From positions 1-15,283 of the forward strand of contig JAAHIC010000028.1 in NCBI GenBank assembly GCA_010671965.1: DNA of 15,283 bases. Direction: 5' to 3'. Shown here one piece after another: positions 7,166 to 15,177 of the stretch. Each line of letters begins with the position of its first letter. Position 1 is the stretch's first letter. The notes under the pieces are model-generated. The model was not told the origin of the DNA and did not search any database. It saw only the letters and a program-made list of their open reading frames with translations. The translations under genes were made by a program, and so were the position numbers. Origin of the DNA: Leptolyngbya sp. SIO4C5. Lineage in GTDB: Bacteria > Cyanobacteriota > Cyanobacteriia > Phormidesmidales > Phormidesmidaceae.

Positions 7166-8098
7166 TTATGTTAAGTGTCTATCTTTCAACACTTTTTCCC
7201 ACCATTGCCTCAGGACTCTATTGCCTACACCAAATTGCGTTTCAATTTGACTAGGAGTCCATCCATTGTCTAGTAAATATAGACAGCGATTCTTAAGCCA
7301 TCTAAGAAGAGTGTTTGCGCCAACACTTATTTTCTCTTCAATCTGTTGTGTTGTGTAGCCTGCTTGAAATAAAGAAAATGCCTTTTGCTTGTCTTCCTTT
7401 CCGTATGTTGGTGGTCTACCGCTACCGAAGATACGCTTTCGTCTAACCCCAGATTCTTTAATCCACTTTTTGATGTGCAATTCGGGTATATTGGTTTGCT
7501 GTTCAACTGACTTGGCAGAGAGGCCGTTGAGATACAGTTCAATACACACTGTCTTCTGCTCGTCGGTGAATGTGGGATTGGGACGGGCAACGCCTGCTTG
7601 GCTAGCCCAGTGGGCGATCAAATCAGCAGGAACTCCTGTTGCGTCTTCTACTTCTGCAGGTTTGAGACCTTGTTTGTACAGGTCAAGGCATCTCGTTCTG
7701 TGGATCTCGTGAGCCCGTGTTGAAGTATCTATTAGGTTCTCAGCAACTAACCAGGCTCGCAAGGTTTTACGATTGGCCACACCTGTCAATGCCTGGATCT
7801 CAGTGAGTGTATGTCCTCGTTTGAAGAGGTGGATGCAGATTTGTTGAATCTCATTTGGATAGGGTTTTTGACGTTTGATCGGGGGTAACTGCGCGAATGC
7901 TTCTTGGGGAGTTCCAGAGAGACGATTCTGCATTTCATCGACTAAAATACGGAATCCTGGACATTCTAGGCATCGAAGCTGTTTCCCTGGCCTCTCACAC
8001 TGGCACGGCCAGTCCCAGTGGGGTAGCAGTTCGGTCATAACCCTTTCATAGTTGATAGAAACCGTCTCAAGGAGTTTGCGAGTGATGTTCGATGCCAT
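7166..8098 (-). CDS. Cys4-cluster protein with five tandem helix-turn-helix repeats
   Basis: The protein has 310 residues. CxCx8CxxC (Cys32, 34, 43, 46) near the N-terminus looks like a zinc-binding knuckle. From ~87 the protein is made of five HTH units of about 30 residues: ~87-117, 137-165, 185-213, 240-268 and 272-300. Each reads roughly CxxLYxxGxTxxxIExxTGVxxxxLxxWL, as in transposase-type and Hin-type HTH domains. No nuclease or recombinase catalytic domain is present. Five HTHs in a row imply binding of a long or repeated DNA site. It starts 16 bp after the serine recombinase stop, with AGGT a few bases before the ATG, so the two form an operon. Its likely job, by inference, is an accessory DNA-binding or directionality factor for the recombinase. 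It does not look like XisH or XisI. Confidence 0.8.
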   Translation of the reverse strand: MASNITRKLLETVSINYERVMTELLPHWDWPCQCERPGKQLRCLECPGFRILVDEMQNRLSGTPQEAFAQLPPIKRQKPYPNEIQQICIHLFKRGHTLTEIQALTGVANRKTLRAWLVAENLIDTSTRAHEIHRTRCLDLYKQGLKPAEVEDATGVPADLIAHWASQAGVARPNPTFTDEQKTVCIELYLNGLSAKSVEQQTNIPELHIKKWIKESGVRRKRIFGSGRPPTYGKEDKQKAFSLFQAGYTTQQIEEKISVGANTLLRWLKNRCLYLLDNGWTPSQIETQFGVGNRVLRQWWEKVLKDRHLT

Positions 8099-8114
8099 AA
8101 TAATTACCTAGAGT

Positions 8115-9782
8115 TCAAACTTTAAGCTGGACAGCCGTGACAATGCCGTTTCGGACACGCACTTGCTTGACCACCTTGTCGTAGATGACTTCACGAGCCT
8201 CTTGGTCAAGGGCAAACCAGAAGGCTAACTGCCGTGCCTGGGGATGGCGCACAATTGCTTCAGCTGTGACTTTGATAAAATTGAGCTGCCCAAAGCCTTG
8301 AAGAACCGTCTGAAGCTGCTTCTCAAAACTCTGGAGAGACTGCCGGAATTCTAGGGAAGACGGATATTTTTCAACCATCTGCTCCATATCGGCGATCTGA
8401 CTACGCAATTCCATAACTTCTGGAGCTTTTTCTGGATCATCATAGATTGCCGCATCCGCAGTAGAGATTGCGCAAGCCCTCTCAAAAATGGCGGAGATGA
8501 TTGCTTCATCGAGCTTTTCGGTACGAATACACTTACGGTTGCTACAATCAGTTGCCCCATGCCGGCAACCGTAATAGCGATACTGGGGGCTACTTTTGAG
8601 CACCATTTTGTAACCACAGCTGTCGCAGGTCACTGTTCCTGTCAGGTAGTATGTCTTTTGAGGCGTACCTATATGGCGATGGTTGCAGTCCAGGATAGCT
8701 TGAATGTCGGCGTACTCCTTGTCGCTAATCAATCGCTGATCAGGATGAATATCGCAATGAAGTTCCCATTGGTCTGACGGGAGGGATTTACAAGTCCGTC
8801 GATCATATTTGTGATAAGCAATATGTCCTCTGAGTACAGGGTTACGAATCCATTTGTTAAAACTGTTGCCTTGTCGGAAAAATAGAAGCTCTGGTGACGT
8901 TGTCAAGTCCACCTGCTTGAGGGTTTTATCAGTTTTAGACGAGCGATCGCCCAAAATTGCTGCGATTTCAGCTATTTCAACCTTGTCTTCTATCCCATTA
9001 GCAACGTCTGGATTGACCTGTGAATCACTTAATAGGGCATGAACATCTTGGGCGTACTGCTTTTTACATACAACATAGCTTTTACGCTGCACGCCGTAGG
9101 TACGAGTAAGTGTTTTTAAGACTTTCTGCGGGCGTCTCAGCTTAAACAGCAATTCAACTGCTTCTCTGGCAATCTCACCTTTGCTAATGCCCCGAATGAT
9201 TTGAGGATCATCGTCTGCTAAATCACGAAATGAGTCTGGATTGTCAGGTTGCTGCTCAAGTAGACAAATGATAGGGCGATTGTCGATTTGAAACTTTTCA
9301 TCGACTACTCGGTAGCCCCAAGGAGCACGACCAAATGATGCTTTACGTGCTCGGCGATGGGCATGACCTCGACTGACGCGTTCGCTCAGCATCCGTACTT
9401 CGTTAACTGCAAGGAGAGCTTGGATATCAGCGCTAAATTCGCCGGATGCTGAGTCAAAGTCAACCTCGCCCTGATCTAACAACCTCAATCGCACGCGCTT
9501 GAGTTGCAGTAGTTCTTTTAATTGGTGATAGACGGTAAAGTTGCGGCTTAGTCGGTCCCACCGAGTAGCAATGATTTCTTTAACTTTACCTATCTCAATA
9601 AGCTTAAGCAGTTTTGAAAATTCAGGTCTAGAATCGCTCTGACCGCTTTGGACGTCAAATAGGATATGCGATTTTGTTATTCCTGAATTTAATAAGCGAG
9701 TGAACTGCTGCTCGGCAGCGTGTTGATTTTCGGCTTGTTCCTCTGAAGAAACACGACCGTATGCGAAGGAAAATTTAGTCAT
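8115..9782 (-). CDS. Large serine recombinase, XisF-like
   Basis: The product has 555 residues from the ATG at 9782. A TTG at 9884 would add 34 residues that do not match the fold, so it was not chosen. The N-terminal resolvase domain opens YGRVSSEEQ with catalytic Ser12 and Arg10, followed by SRPEF (~51-55) and RWDRLSRN (~74-81). A recombinase domain follows (~200-375, including WIRNPVLRGHIAYHK). A zinc ribbon spans ~386-418 (CDSC, then C406, C413, C418), and a coiled-coil segment ~455-500. This order is that of large serine integrases. Overall wording resembles XisF, which excises the heterocyst fdxN element; that assignment is from memory, not from a search. It is co-transcribed with the five-HTH gene. 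Catalytic residues look intact. Confidence 0.93.
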   Translation of the reverse strand: MTKFSFAYGRVSSEEQAENQHAAEQQFTRLLNSGITKSHILFDVQSGQSDSRPEFSKLLKLIEIGKVKEIIATRWDRLSRNFTVYHQLKELLQLKRVRLRLLDQGEVDFDSASGEFSADIQALLAVNEVRMLSERVSRGHAHRRARKASFGRAPWGYRVVDEKFQIDNRPIICLLEQQPDNPDSFRDLADDDPQIIRGISKGEIAREAVELLFKLRRPQKVLKTLTRTYGVQRKSYVVCKKQYAQDVHALLSDSQVNPDVANGIEDKVEIAEIAAILGDRSSKTDKTLKQVDLTTSPELLFFRQGNSFNKWIRNPVLRGHIAYHKYDRRTCKSLPSDQWELHCDIHPDQRLISDKEYADIQAILDCNHRHIGTPQKTYYLTGTVTCDSCGYKMVLKSSPQYRYYGCRHGATDCSNRKCIRTEKLDEAIISAIFERACAISTADAAIYDDPEKAPEVMELRSQIADMEQMVEKYPSSLEFRQSLQSFEKQLQTVLQGFGQLNFIKVTAEAIVRHPQARQLAFWFALDQEAREVIYDKVVKQVRVRNGIVTAVQLKV

Positions 9783-10224
9783 GGAGTAATTTTTTATGCT
9801 AGGGAAACTAAGAGCCAAATCAAAATCGAAGATTACTGAAACTCCATACCAATAATCTTGCGATTGTTGTAAAGGTTTAATCAATCTGAAAGAGTGCGAA
9901 TAGATATGGAGTTTTCGAGATTTTTTAAGAACATTTATTGATTTAGAGTGTGCTGATTATAGCAGCGAATTTGTGCAATATTTATTCAAATAAAACCTGC
10001 ACAAACTATCGACAAGATTCGGTTTTGAAATGAATTTAAAACTAGCAAAAAACATAAAAATGTTTGTTTACTTTATAGACTTTGATAATAGATGTTAGCT
10101 TTTTGGGCGATTATTTTTACAAATAAGGTCGAATATGATTTTACTCAAACAATCGCCCTGCCTGGAGTTCGCTTGTTTTTCCAAAACAGGGCACTCTGAG
10201 TTTGTAAAGCTAATTTACTTCTGA
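9783..10224. promoter_or_regulatory. AT-rich regulatory region upstream of the serine recombinase
   Basis: No supported gene lies in this 442-bp stretch. It holds several inverted repeats: AAACTCCATA (9839-9848) with TATGGAGTTT (9905-9914); TTTGTGCA (9970-9977) with TGCACAAA (9998-10005); GGGCGATT (10105-10112) with AATCGCCC (10151-10158); and GCCCTG (10155-10160) with CAGGGC (10187-10192). The heptamer ATGGAGT occurs three times in alternating orientation (9781, 9841, 9906). A weak minus-strand promoter (TTGATT at 9823-9818, TAGCAT at 9801-9796) is possible. The region could contain the recombinase promoter, operators for the HTH protein, or an att site. Confidence 0.5.
9839..9914. repeat. 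10-bp inverted repeat in front of the recombinase gene
   Basis: AAACTCCATA at 9839-9848 and TATGGAGTTT at 9905-9914 are perfect inverted copies, 56 bp apart. A third partial copy, ATGGAGTAA, overlaps the recombinase start codon at 9781. Confidence 0.5.
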
Positions 10225-11205
10225 CTATTTAGCACCTGCATCTTTGTGCCAGATGAAGTGACCCTCGTCAGTAACTTCACTTCTTATCTTCATTCGTTGT
10301 CGAGTTCGGCGACCTGACGATGACGTATCTGACTGGTATGGTTCAGCATCTTGCCAATAGATAGCCGTGTCTTGAAAGCGAATTAATGGACGGAGAGTTT
10401 TGATATATCTTTGCCAGAGACGATCGAACGGCTTTTGAAGCTTTAATGGGCGAAGGGCTGAGAGAGCATATCCCTTCCAGCTCATGGTCATCAAGATGGC
10501 TTCAAACTTTGCCTCTTTGGATGCACCGTTGAAGTGGTCGTTTAAAAACTGTAGCCATTGACGGTAGTGATCCCGCTTCTGTTTTCTTGTCCAGTTAGGT
10601 GAATCAGGGCAGAGAATGCCCTCGGTTAGATCTGTTTCGAAGCCAATTTTTAGGGTTTCTAAGAAAAGCTCTTCTGCTGTCGAAAATGTATATTTGTGTC
10701 CATTTTTCTCAGCCCATTGCCGAACATAGGGTTCTCCGGCCATGACCAAGCGATACCAGTTCTCGTCGGCATCAATATCTAGCCTCAGATTGCGTAATGC
10801 AATTGGCGGTAAGAGATGCTGCTGAATGGGACCACCTTCAGCTAAAGGATCTGGCATAGAAAGCGGACAAATACGATAGGCTAAGGCGTATGCTTTAGCA
10901 TTCCAGTAGCACTGGACGCAACGCATCCATACTGCTGCATCTTTTGACTCAAAGTTAACGGGGATGCTATGAGCAATTTTCTCGATTTTTGCTGCTAAAT
11001 GTAAGAAGCGCGGCGCCTCAGGATGATCTGGAATTTCAATGTGTTGTAATGGGATTCGATTTCGCTGGACTCCTAGTGCGCGATCGGCTTTTTCTGCGCG
11101 ACGTTTATTCATTCGTAGAAAACGTCGATAAGGCATTGTTACAAGCCTGCCCTTATCATCAATGCACTCAATCCAGCGATTATCGATAATCCAAAAGCTG
11201 GCCAT
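10225..11205 (-). CDS. Hypothetical protein, unrecognised
   Basis: The protein has 326 residues, is soluble-looking and rich in Trp and basic residues. I recognise no domain. The N-terminus (FWIIDNRWIECIDDKGRLVTMPYRRFLRMNKRRAEKAD) suggests a small beta unit followed by a basic helix. The middle has a CVQCYWNAKAYALAYRICPL stretch, and CPDSPNWTRKQKRDHYRQWL is reminiscent of a DNA-binding helix. No signal peptide, membrane span or P-loop is visible. It sits alone between hsdR (154 bp upstream) and the recombinase region (442 bp downstream), all on the minus strand. It may be cargo or an accessory gene of the recombinase element. An AGGAAAGG 15 nt before the ATG at 11205 is a distant ribosome binding site at best. 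Steady coding over 980 bp supports a real gene. Confidence 0.75.
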   Translation of the reverse strand: MASFWIIDNRWIECIDDKGRLVTMPYRRFLRMNKRRAEKADRALGVQRNRIPLQHIEIPDHPEAPRFLHLAAKIEKIAHSIPVNFESKDAAVWMRCVQCYWNAKAYALAYRICPLSMPDPLAEGGPIQQHLLPPIALRNLRLDIDADENWYRLVMAGEPYVRQWAEKNGHKYTFSTAEELFLETLKIGFETDLTEGILCPDSPNWTRKQKRDHYRQWLQFLNDHFNGASKEAKFEAILMTMSWKGYALSALRPLKLQKPFDRLWQRYIKTLRPLIRFQDTAIYWQDAEPYQSDTSSSGRRTRQRMKIRSEVTDEGHFIWHKDAGAK

Positions 11206-11275
11206 AACTGTTTCAAAGCCTTTCCTAGGATACGGAGCGAATCATGGTAACAGATGAAAACAACAGTTGTGTTGA

Positions 11276-11310
11276 TTTGAGTTACTAAACTTATTTAGAA
11301 ATAACTCAAA
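11276..11310. promoter_or_regulatory. Two-tier hairpin between hsdR and the 326-residue gene
   Basis: Outer arms TTTGAGTTA (11276-11284) and TAACTCAAA (11302-11310) are perfect. Inside them CTAAA (11285-11289) pairs with TTTAG (11294-11298) around the loop CTTA, with an AAA bulge. It lies 71 bp upstream of the minus-strand gene at 11205. No T tract follows on the minus strand, so an operator is at least as likely as a terminator. Confidence 0.45.
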
Positions 11311-11359
11311 AAACTGACTATTTGCATCAAGTCACTATAGAAACGCAACTGAATTTGTC

Positions 11360-13699
11360 TTAGGCAGTATCTTCCTGAGAGTAAAGATACCGTTGAAACC
11401 CATTGAAGACTTTGCTAATTGTCTGTACATTTCCTAGCTCGCGTACGGCATCCTTGATGCCGTGATATTTCAGCTCTAGCAGTTGCGGTAGTTTACCTTG
11501 ATCGAGTTCGCCAACACCGGCGCGGATGTATTGGTCTAGGACGAAGTCCAGAAATTCCTGCTGTTTGCTTTCGTATTGCGAAAAGATGCGAGCTTTACGA
11601 GACAGGACTCGATCGCGCCGACTGATTGGCTCTATTGTGTAGGCAATGTAGGCTAGAACATCGTAGAGATCGCTATTCTCGGCATCAATGAGGCGGCTGA
11701 TTTCAGTCAGCTGGTCGTCACCGTAGCCGCGCTCGGCAAGACCTTCCAGTAAGGCTTTGCGGGTATTAGGACGGCTCCAAAGATGGCGTAATTCGGCTTC
11801 GTTTTTGAATAGGTCGGGGATATCGCCGAAAAGCTTTTTAACGAACTCAGCGGCGGAGATAGGGCGGCCTTCGGGACTCCAGAAGCTGGTTTGCAGAGTG
11901 TTTTGGAGGGTGCGCTCTTTGCCATCAGCGAGCTTGATTACAATTTTTTGGGGGTTCCGAGGTGTGGTGGGTTCATCATCAGTGTTATTGGAAGGTGTAT
12001 TGACGTTGTACTCACCAGCGGGTTCGCGAGCACCGAGAGGGGTGATTCGCACCGGCTCCTGGGGTTCTCCGTCCCATTCCGGGTCATTGAAGTGCTCGTA
12101 AGCCTTCACGAAATCGTAGATAGTGAAGTAGTCTTTGCCCTCAAAGGGGCGGGTGCCGCGTCCGACAATTTGCTTGAACTCGATGATGGTGCCGATGACT
12201 CGTAGCAGGACGATGTTGCGAACGTTACGGGCATCGACGCCGGTAGAGAGCTTCTGGGAGGTGGTGAGGATAGTGAGGATGTTTTTCTCATTGTCCTGAA
12301 AGGTGCGGAGGTGCTGTTCACCGAGGCTGCCGTCGTTGGCGGTGACACGAACGCAGTAGTTAGGATCGGTGCTGATTTTGTATTGATTAATCAGGTCGCG
12401 GACGGCCAAAGCGTGGTCCTGGGTGGCGCAGAACACTAGGGTCTTTTCGCTCTGGTTGATCATCTCCATGAAAAGCTGCACCCGGTAGCGTTCTCGCTCT
12501 TTGATTTCGATGATGCGATTGAAGTCAGATTCGGTGTAGAGGCGATCGCTCTCCACCGCTCCTTCTACCACGTCATCGTCGGGGCTGTAGAGGTATTCGT
12601 CTAGGGTAGTCTCGATCTGCCGCACTTTGAAAGGAGTTAGAAAGCCGTCATTGATGCCGTCTTTGAGAGCGTAGGTGTAGACAGGTTCGCCGAAGTAGGC
12701 ATAGGTGTCAGCATTGGCTTCTCGTTTGGGGGTGGCGGTAAGGCCAAGCTGCACCGCTGGAGAGAAGTATTCTAGGATTTCACGCCAGGTGCTTTCGTCT
12801 TTGGCTCCGCCCCGGTGGCATTCGTCGATGATGATGAAGTCGAAGAAGTCGGGGGGATAGTCGCCGAAGTTAGGGGCGGGGTTGCCTGCCTTATCTTTGC
12901 CGGCCATGAAGGTCTGGAAGATGGTGAAGAAGACGCTACCGTTTTTAGGTACGCGGCCTCGCTTTTTGATGGTGTCGGGGTCGATACGGATGAGGGCATC
13001 ATCGGGGAAGGCGGAGAAAGCGTTGTAAGCCTGGTTGGCAAGGATATTGCGGTCGGCCAGGAACAGGATGCGGGGGCGACGGGTGGGTTTGTAGCTGAGA
13101 TTCCAGCGGCTTTGGAAGAGTTTCCAGGTGAGCTGGAAGGCGACGAAGGTTTTGCCAGTGCCGGTGGCCATCGTCAGCAGAATTCTGTTGCCCCCGTCGC
13201 AAATAGCCTCTAGCACATGGGAAATAGCGTTGTGCTGGTAGTAACGGGCTTCCCAGGTACCGCTGCGGTCTTCAAAAGGGATGTCGGCAAAGCGATCGCG
13301 CCACACATTCTCTTCGCTGAAGGTGGCCGCCCACAGGTCATCGGGGGTGGGGTACTGGCTGATGTAGCCCTCATGCCCGGTGCGCCTGTCGATCTGGTAA
13401 ATGCCGTCTCCGTTGGTGGAGTAGGCGAAGCGGGTTTCGAGTTTGGCGGCGTAGCGGTTGGCCTGAGCCACGCCTAGGGTGTCGGGTTCGCTGCGTCGTT
13501 TGGCTTCGATGACGGCAAGCTTGTGGCCGCGATATTCCAGCACGTAGTCGGCAAATTCGGCAGCGGCCCGCCGCCCACCCCCCACCAGCCGACCGGGGGC
13601 AATCACTTCTCGCCGCACTCGGCTGCTTGCTACCACGCCCCAGCCAGCGGCCCGTAGGGCCGGGTCAATCAGTTCGGCACGGGTTTCGGCTTCGTTCAC
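11360..13699 (-). CDS. hsdR: Type I restriction enzyme R subunit
   Basis: The protein has 779 residues, a usual size for EcoEI-type HsdR. The N-terminal nuclease domain has Asp51 (FADYVLEY) and Glu65-x-Lys67 (VIEAKRR), the PD-(D/E)XK set. Helicase motifs follow: Walker A ATGTGKT (Lys183), DECH (292-295), LTATP (320-324) and QIVGRGTRP (510-518). The C-terminal third (~600-775) fits the EcoEI_R_C region that docks on the methylase core. HsdR translocates DNA with ATP and cuts unmethylated DNA when joined to HsdM and HsdS, neither of which lies in the window. The start is GTG at 13699, with GAGGG a few bases upstream. The DUF1016 gene ends 57 bp upstream on the same strand, so they are probably one transcript. 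All motifs look intact. Confidence 0.95.
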   Translation of the reverse strand: MNEAETRAELIDPALRAAGWGVVASSRVRREVIAPGRLVGGGRRAAAEFADYVLEYRGHKLAVIEAKRRSEPDTLGVAQANRYAAKLETRFAYSTNGDGIYQIDRRTGHEGYISQYPTPDDLWAATFSEENVWRDRFADIPFEDRSGTWEARYYQHNAISHVLEAICDGGNRILLTMATGTGKTFVAFQLTWKLFQSRWNLSYKPTRRPRILFLADRNILANQAYNAFSAFPDDALIRIDPDTIKKRGRVPKNGSVFFTIFQTFMAGKDKAGNPAPNFGDYPPDFFDFIIIDECHRGGAKDESTWREILEYFSPAVQLGLTATPKREANADTYAYFGEPVYTYALKDGINDGFLTPFKVRQIETTLDEYLYSPDDDVVEGAVESDRLYTESDFNRIIEIKERERYRVQLFMEMINQSEKTLVFCATQDHALAVRDLINQYKISTDPNYCVRVTANDGSLGEQHLRTFQDNEKNILTILTTSQKLSTGVDARNVRNIVLLRVIGTIIEFKQIVGRGTRPFEGKDYFTIYDFVKAYEHFNDPEWDGEPQEPVRITPLGAREPAGEYNVNTPSNNTDDEPTTPRNPQKIVIKLADGKERTLQNTLQTSFWSPEGRPISAAEFVKKLFGDIPDLFKNEAELRHLWSRPNTRKALLEGLAERGYGDDQLTEISRLIDAENSDLYDVLAYIAYTIEPISRRDRVLSRKARIFSQYESKQQEFLDFVLDQYIRAGVGELDQGKLPQLLELKYHGIKDAVRELGNVQTISKVFNGFQRYLYSQEDTA

Positions 13700-13756
13700 G
13701 ATGCCCTCAATTTGATTTGAAGCACGTTTGCCCAGAGTTCCCAGAAATCGCTTCCA

Positions 13757-14827
13757 TCATGGCTCAGCGGTTGGGCCATTGTCAGTAGGGGATGGTGATA
13801 ACTGAAGCCGATCCCGTGCGACTTCAATGGCCTGGTGCAGCTTAGTTTGTAGGACTTCCTTGGGGGGTAAGACGGTCAGATACTCTGCCACATGAATACC
13901 ACTGCGATCCAGTTCTAGTAGTTCAATCTGCTCTTGCTTTTTGCCTGCACAGAGGATGATACCGAGGGGCGGCTCTTCGTCTGGCTCCTGGTCGTGTTTT
14001 TGCAGCCAGCGCAGGTAGAGTTCCATCTGGCTTTTGTATTCGGGGCGGAAGTTGCCCAGCTTCAGGTCGATGGCGACCAGGCGTTTGAGTTTGCGGTTGT
14101 AGAACAGCAGGTCGATGTAAAAGTCGTCGTCGTCGATTTGCAGGCGCTTCTGACGGGCCACGAAGGTGAAGCCTGCCCCCATTTCCAGCAGGAAGCGCTC
14201 GATTTCTCGTAGTATGGCGTCTTCGAGGTCGCGTTCAGTGTAGCGGTCCTGTAGTTCTAGAAAATCTAGAATGTAGGGGTCGCGCAGCAGGAGATCGGGG
14301 GAGATCTTTTGCTCATTGCGGAGCTGAGCCAGGTCGTGGCGGATGGTGTCTTCGGGCTTGCGGGAAAGGGCGGTGCGCTCGTAGAGCATGGAGTCGAGGC
14401 GCTCTTTGAGCTGACGCACGCTCCAATTTTCGAGCTGGGCTAGCTCGATGTAAAAGTCGCGCTTGAGGGGGTCTTCCAGGCCGCTCAGCATTCGCAGATG
14501 AGACCAGCTCAATTTGGAACACAGTGTGTTCACAATCTCCGGGTCGGGGAAGCGTTCGGCAAAGAGCAGGCAGAAGCGCAGTTGTCGCTCGCTCCATCCT
14601 CTGCCGTAAGTCTGGGTGAGGCGTTCGGCTAATGACAGGACGATTTGCTTGCCATACTCGGCCCGCTGCCCCTGCAACACTTCGGTCTGGATGCGTCGGC
14701 CCACTTGCCAGTACAGCAGGGTGAGTTCGGCGTTGACAGCCACGGCAGCCCGTTGCTTGGCGGCATCAATGAGCTGTCCAATGTCTTGAAATAGACGATC
14801 GCCAGGTTGGGTCAGGTCACTGCTCAT
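13757..14827 (-). CDS. DUF1016 / YhcG-type PD-(D/E)XK nuclease-like protein
   Basis: The protein has 356 residues, the normal family length. The N-terminal DUF1016 helical region (~12-180) includes LLYWQVGRRI and YGRGWSERQLRFCLLFAERFPD. The C-terminal PD-(D/E)XK domain shows Asp239 (DDFYIDLLFYNRKL) and Asp254-x-Lys256 (VAIDLKLG), the expected catalytic pattern. The function of this family is not settled. It is often found inside type I restriction operons, which fits the hsdR gene 57 bp downstream. The ATG at 14827 has no clear Shine-Dalgarno sequence. The C-terminal tail (~340-356) is low-complexity. Confidence in the family is high; its role in restriction is inference. Confidence 0.92.
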   Translation of the reverse strand: MSSDLTQPGDRLFQDIGQLIDAAKQRAAVAVNAELTLLYWQVGRRIQTEVLQGQRAEYGKQIVLSLAERLTQTYGRGWSERQLRFCLLFAERFPDPEIVNTLCSKLSWSHLRMLSGLEDPLKRDFYIELAQLENWSVRQLKERLDSMLYERTALSRKPEDTIRHDLAQLRNEQKISPDLLLRDPYILDFLELQDRYTERDLEDAILREIERFLLEMGAGFTFVARQKRLQIDDDDFYIDLLFYNRKLKRLVAIDLKLGNFRPEYKSQMELYLRWLQKHDQEPDEEPPLGIILCAGKKQEQIELLELDRSGIHVAEYLTVLPPKEVLQTKLHQAIEVARDRLQLSPSPTDNGPTAEP

Positions 14828-14866
14828 AGGGCACAGACAATGGATGTGTGGTTAATTTTGGGCACG

Positions 14867-14938
14867 CTACATTAGCGACCGCACAAAAAAGAGTTCTTCT
14901 CCAGCCTCAAATTTTTGGTCGAAGTCTTCAGCTTTCAT
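14867..14938 (-). pseudogene. Truncated antitoxin start (BrnA/CopG-like)
   Basis: Only 23 codons remain. The sequence MKAEDFDQKFEAGEE is the characteristic opening of CopG/BrnA-type antitoxins, which usually continue for 60-80 residues into a ribbon-helix-helix DNA-binding end. Here the frame runs into LFFVRSLM and a TAG. No continuation is visible in the other frames before the DUF1016 gene 40 bp away. An excellent ribosome binding site precedes the ATG. The pattern suggests a deletion that removed the antitoxin body. No toxin gene is recognisable beside it. The family call rests on a short match. Confidence 0.5.
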
Positions 14939-14944
14939 AGAATG

Positions 14945-14952
14945 CCACCTCT
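14945..14952 (-). promoter_or_regulatory. Strong ribosome binding site of the truncated antitoxin
   Basis: On the minus strand AGAGGTGG lies 6 nt before the ATG at 14938. It is the best Shine-Dalgarno sequence in this part of the window and supports a formerly functional gene start. Confidence 0.5.
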
Positions 14953-15171
14953 TCTTTGCGCGATCGCCATACTCATCAACAGGCGCTAGATAAGCTGAGC
15001 AATCAGATTCCACGTCGCCAAGATCTGGCCACCGATAAAGGTTTGAGTTGCCCAAATCTCTACCAGAACCTTACGGTTGAAAGGCCACGTATTAAGCTTC
15101 TGATGAGCGTTATAAAAACTTTCATAGGCAGCAATGTCACTTCTCAATGTTTCGACGGTGCCCTCTTCCAC
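14953..15171 (-). pseudogene. Degenerate coding remnant, unrecognised
   Basis: Two overlapping short minus-strand frames cover this stretch. One (15171-14986) reads EEGTVETLRSDIAAYESFYN and continues with a protein-like composition to WATQTFIGGQILA. Just upstream in the same frame is EHYTV, preceded by a TGA. The other frame (15055 down) takes over toward the antitoxin start. The pattern of a stop and a frame change suggests a decayed gene. I do not recognise the family; a transposase end or an old restriction or toxin gene are possible. Confidence 0.35.
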
Positions 15172-15177
15172 CGTGTA

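Noticed and set aside
7166..8098. XisH or XisI identity for the gene after the XisF-like recombinase
   Set aside because: The protein is longer and made of HTH repeats with a Cys4 cluster, unlike what I know of XisH or XisI.
9783..9884. 34-residue N-terminal extension of the serine recombinase from a TTG
   Set aside because: The resolvase fold normally begins just before YGRVSS; the ATG at 9782 gives this, and the extension looks like untranslated leader with the ATGGAGT repeats.
10030..10098. Short plus-strand ORF of 22 codons in the gap before the recombinase
   Set aside because: No ribosome binding site, AT-rich composition, no recognisable motif; expected by chance.
12815..13213. 132-codon plus-strand open frame inside hsdR
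   Set aside because: It is antisense to conserved helicase motifs of hsdR and has the Gly/Glu/Val-rich composition of a shadow frame.
13934..14212. 92-codon plus-strand frame inside the DUF1016 gene
   Set aside because: It lies antisense to the PD-(D/E)XK core and has no independent support.
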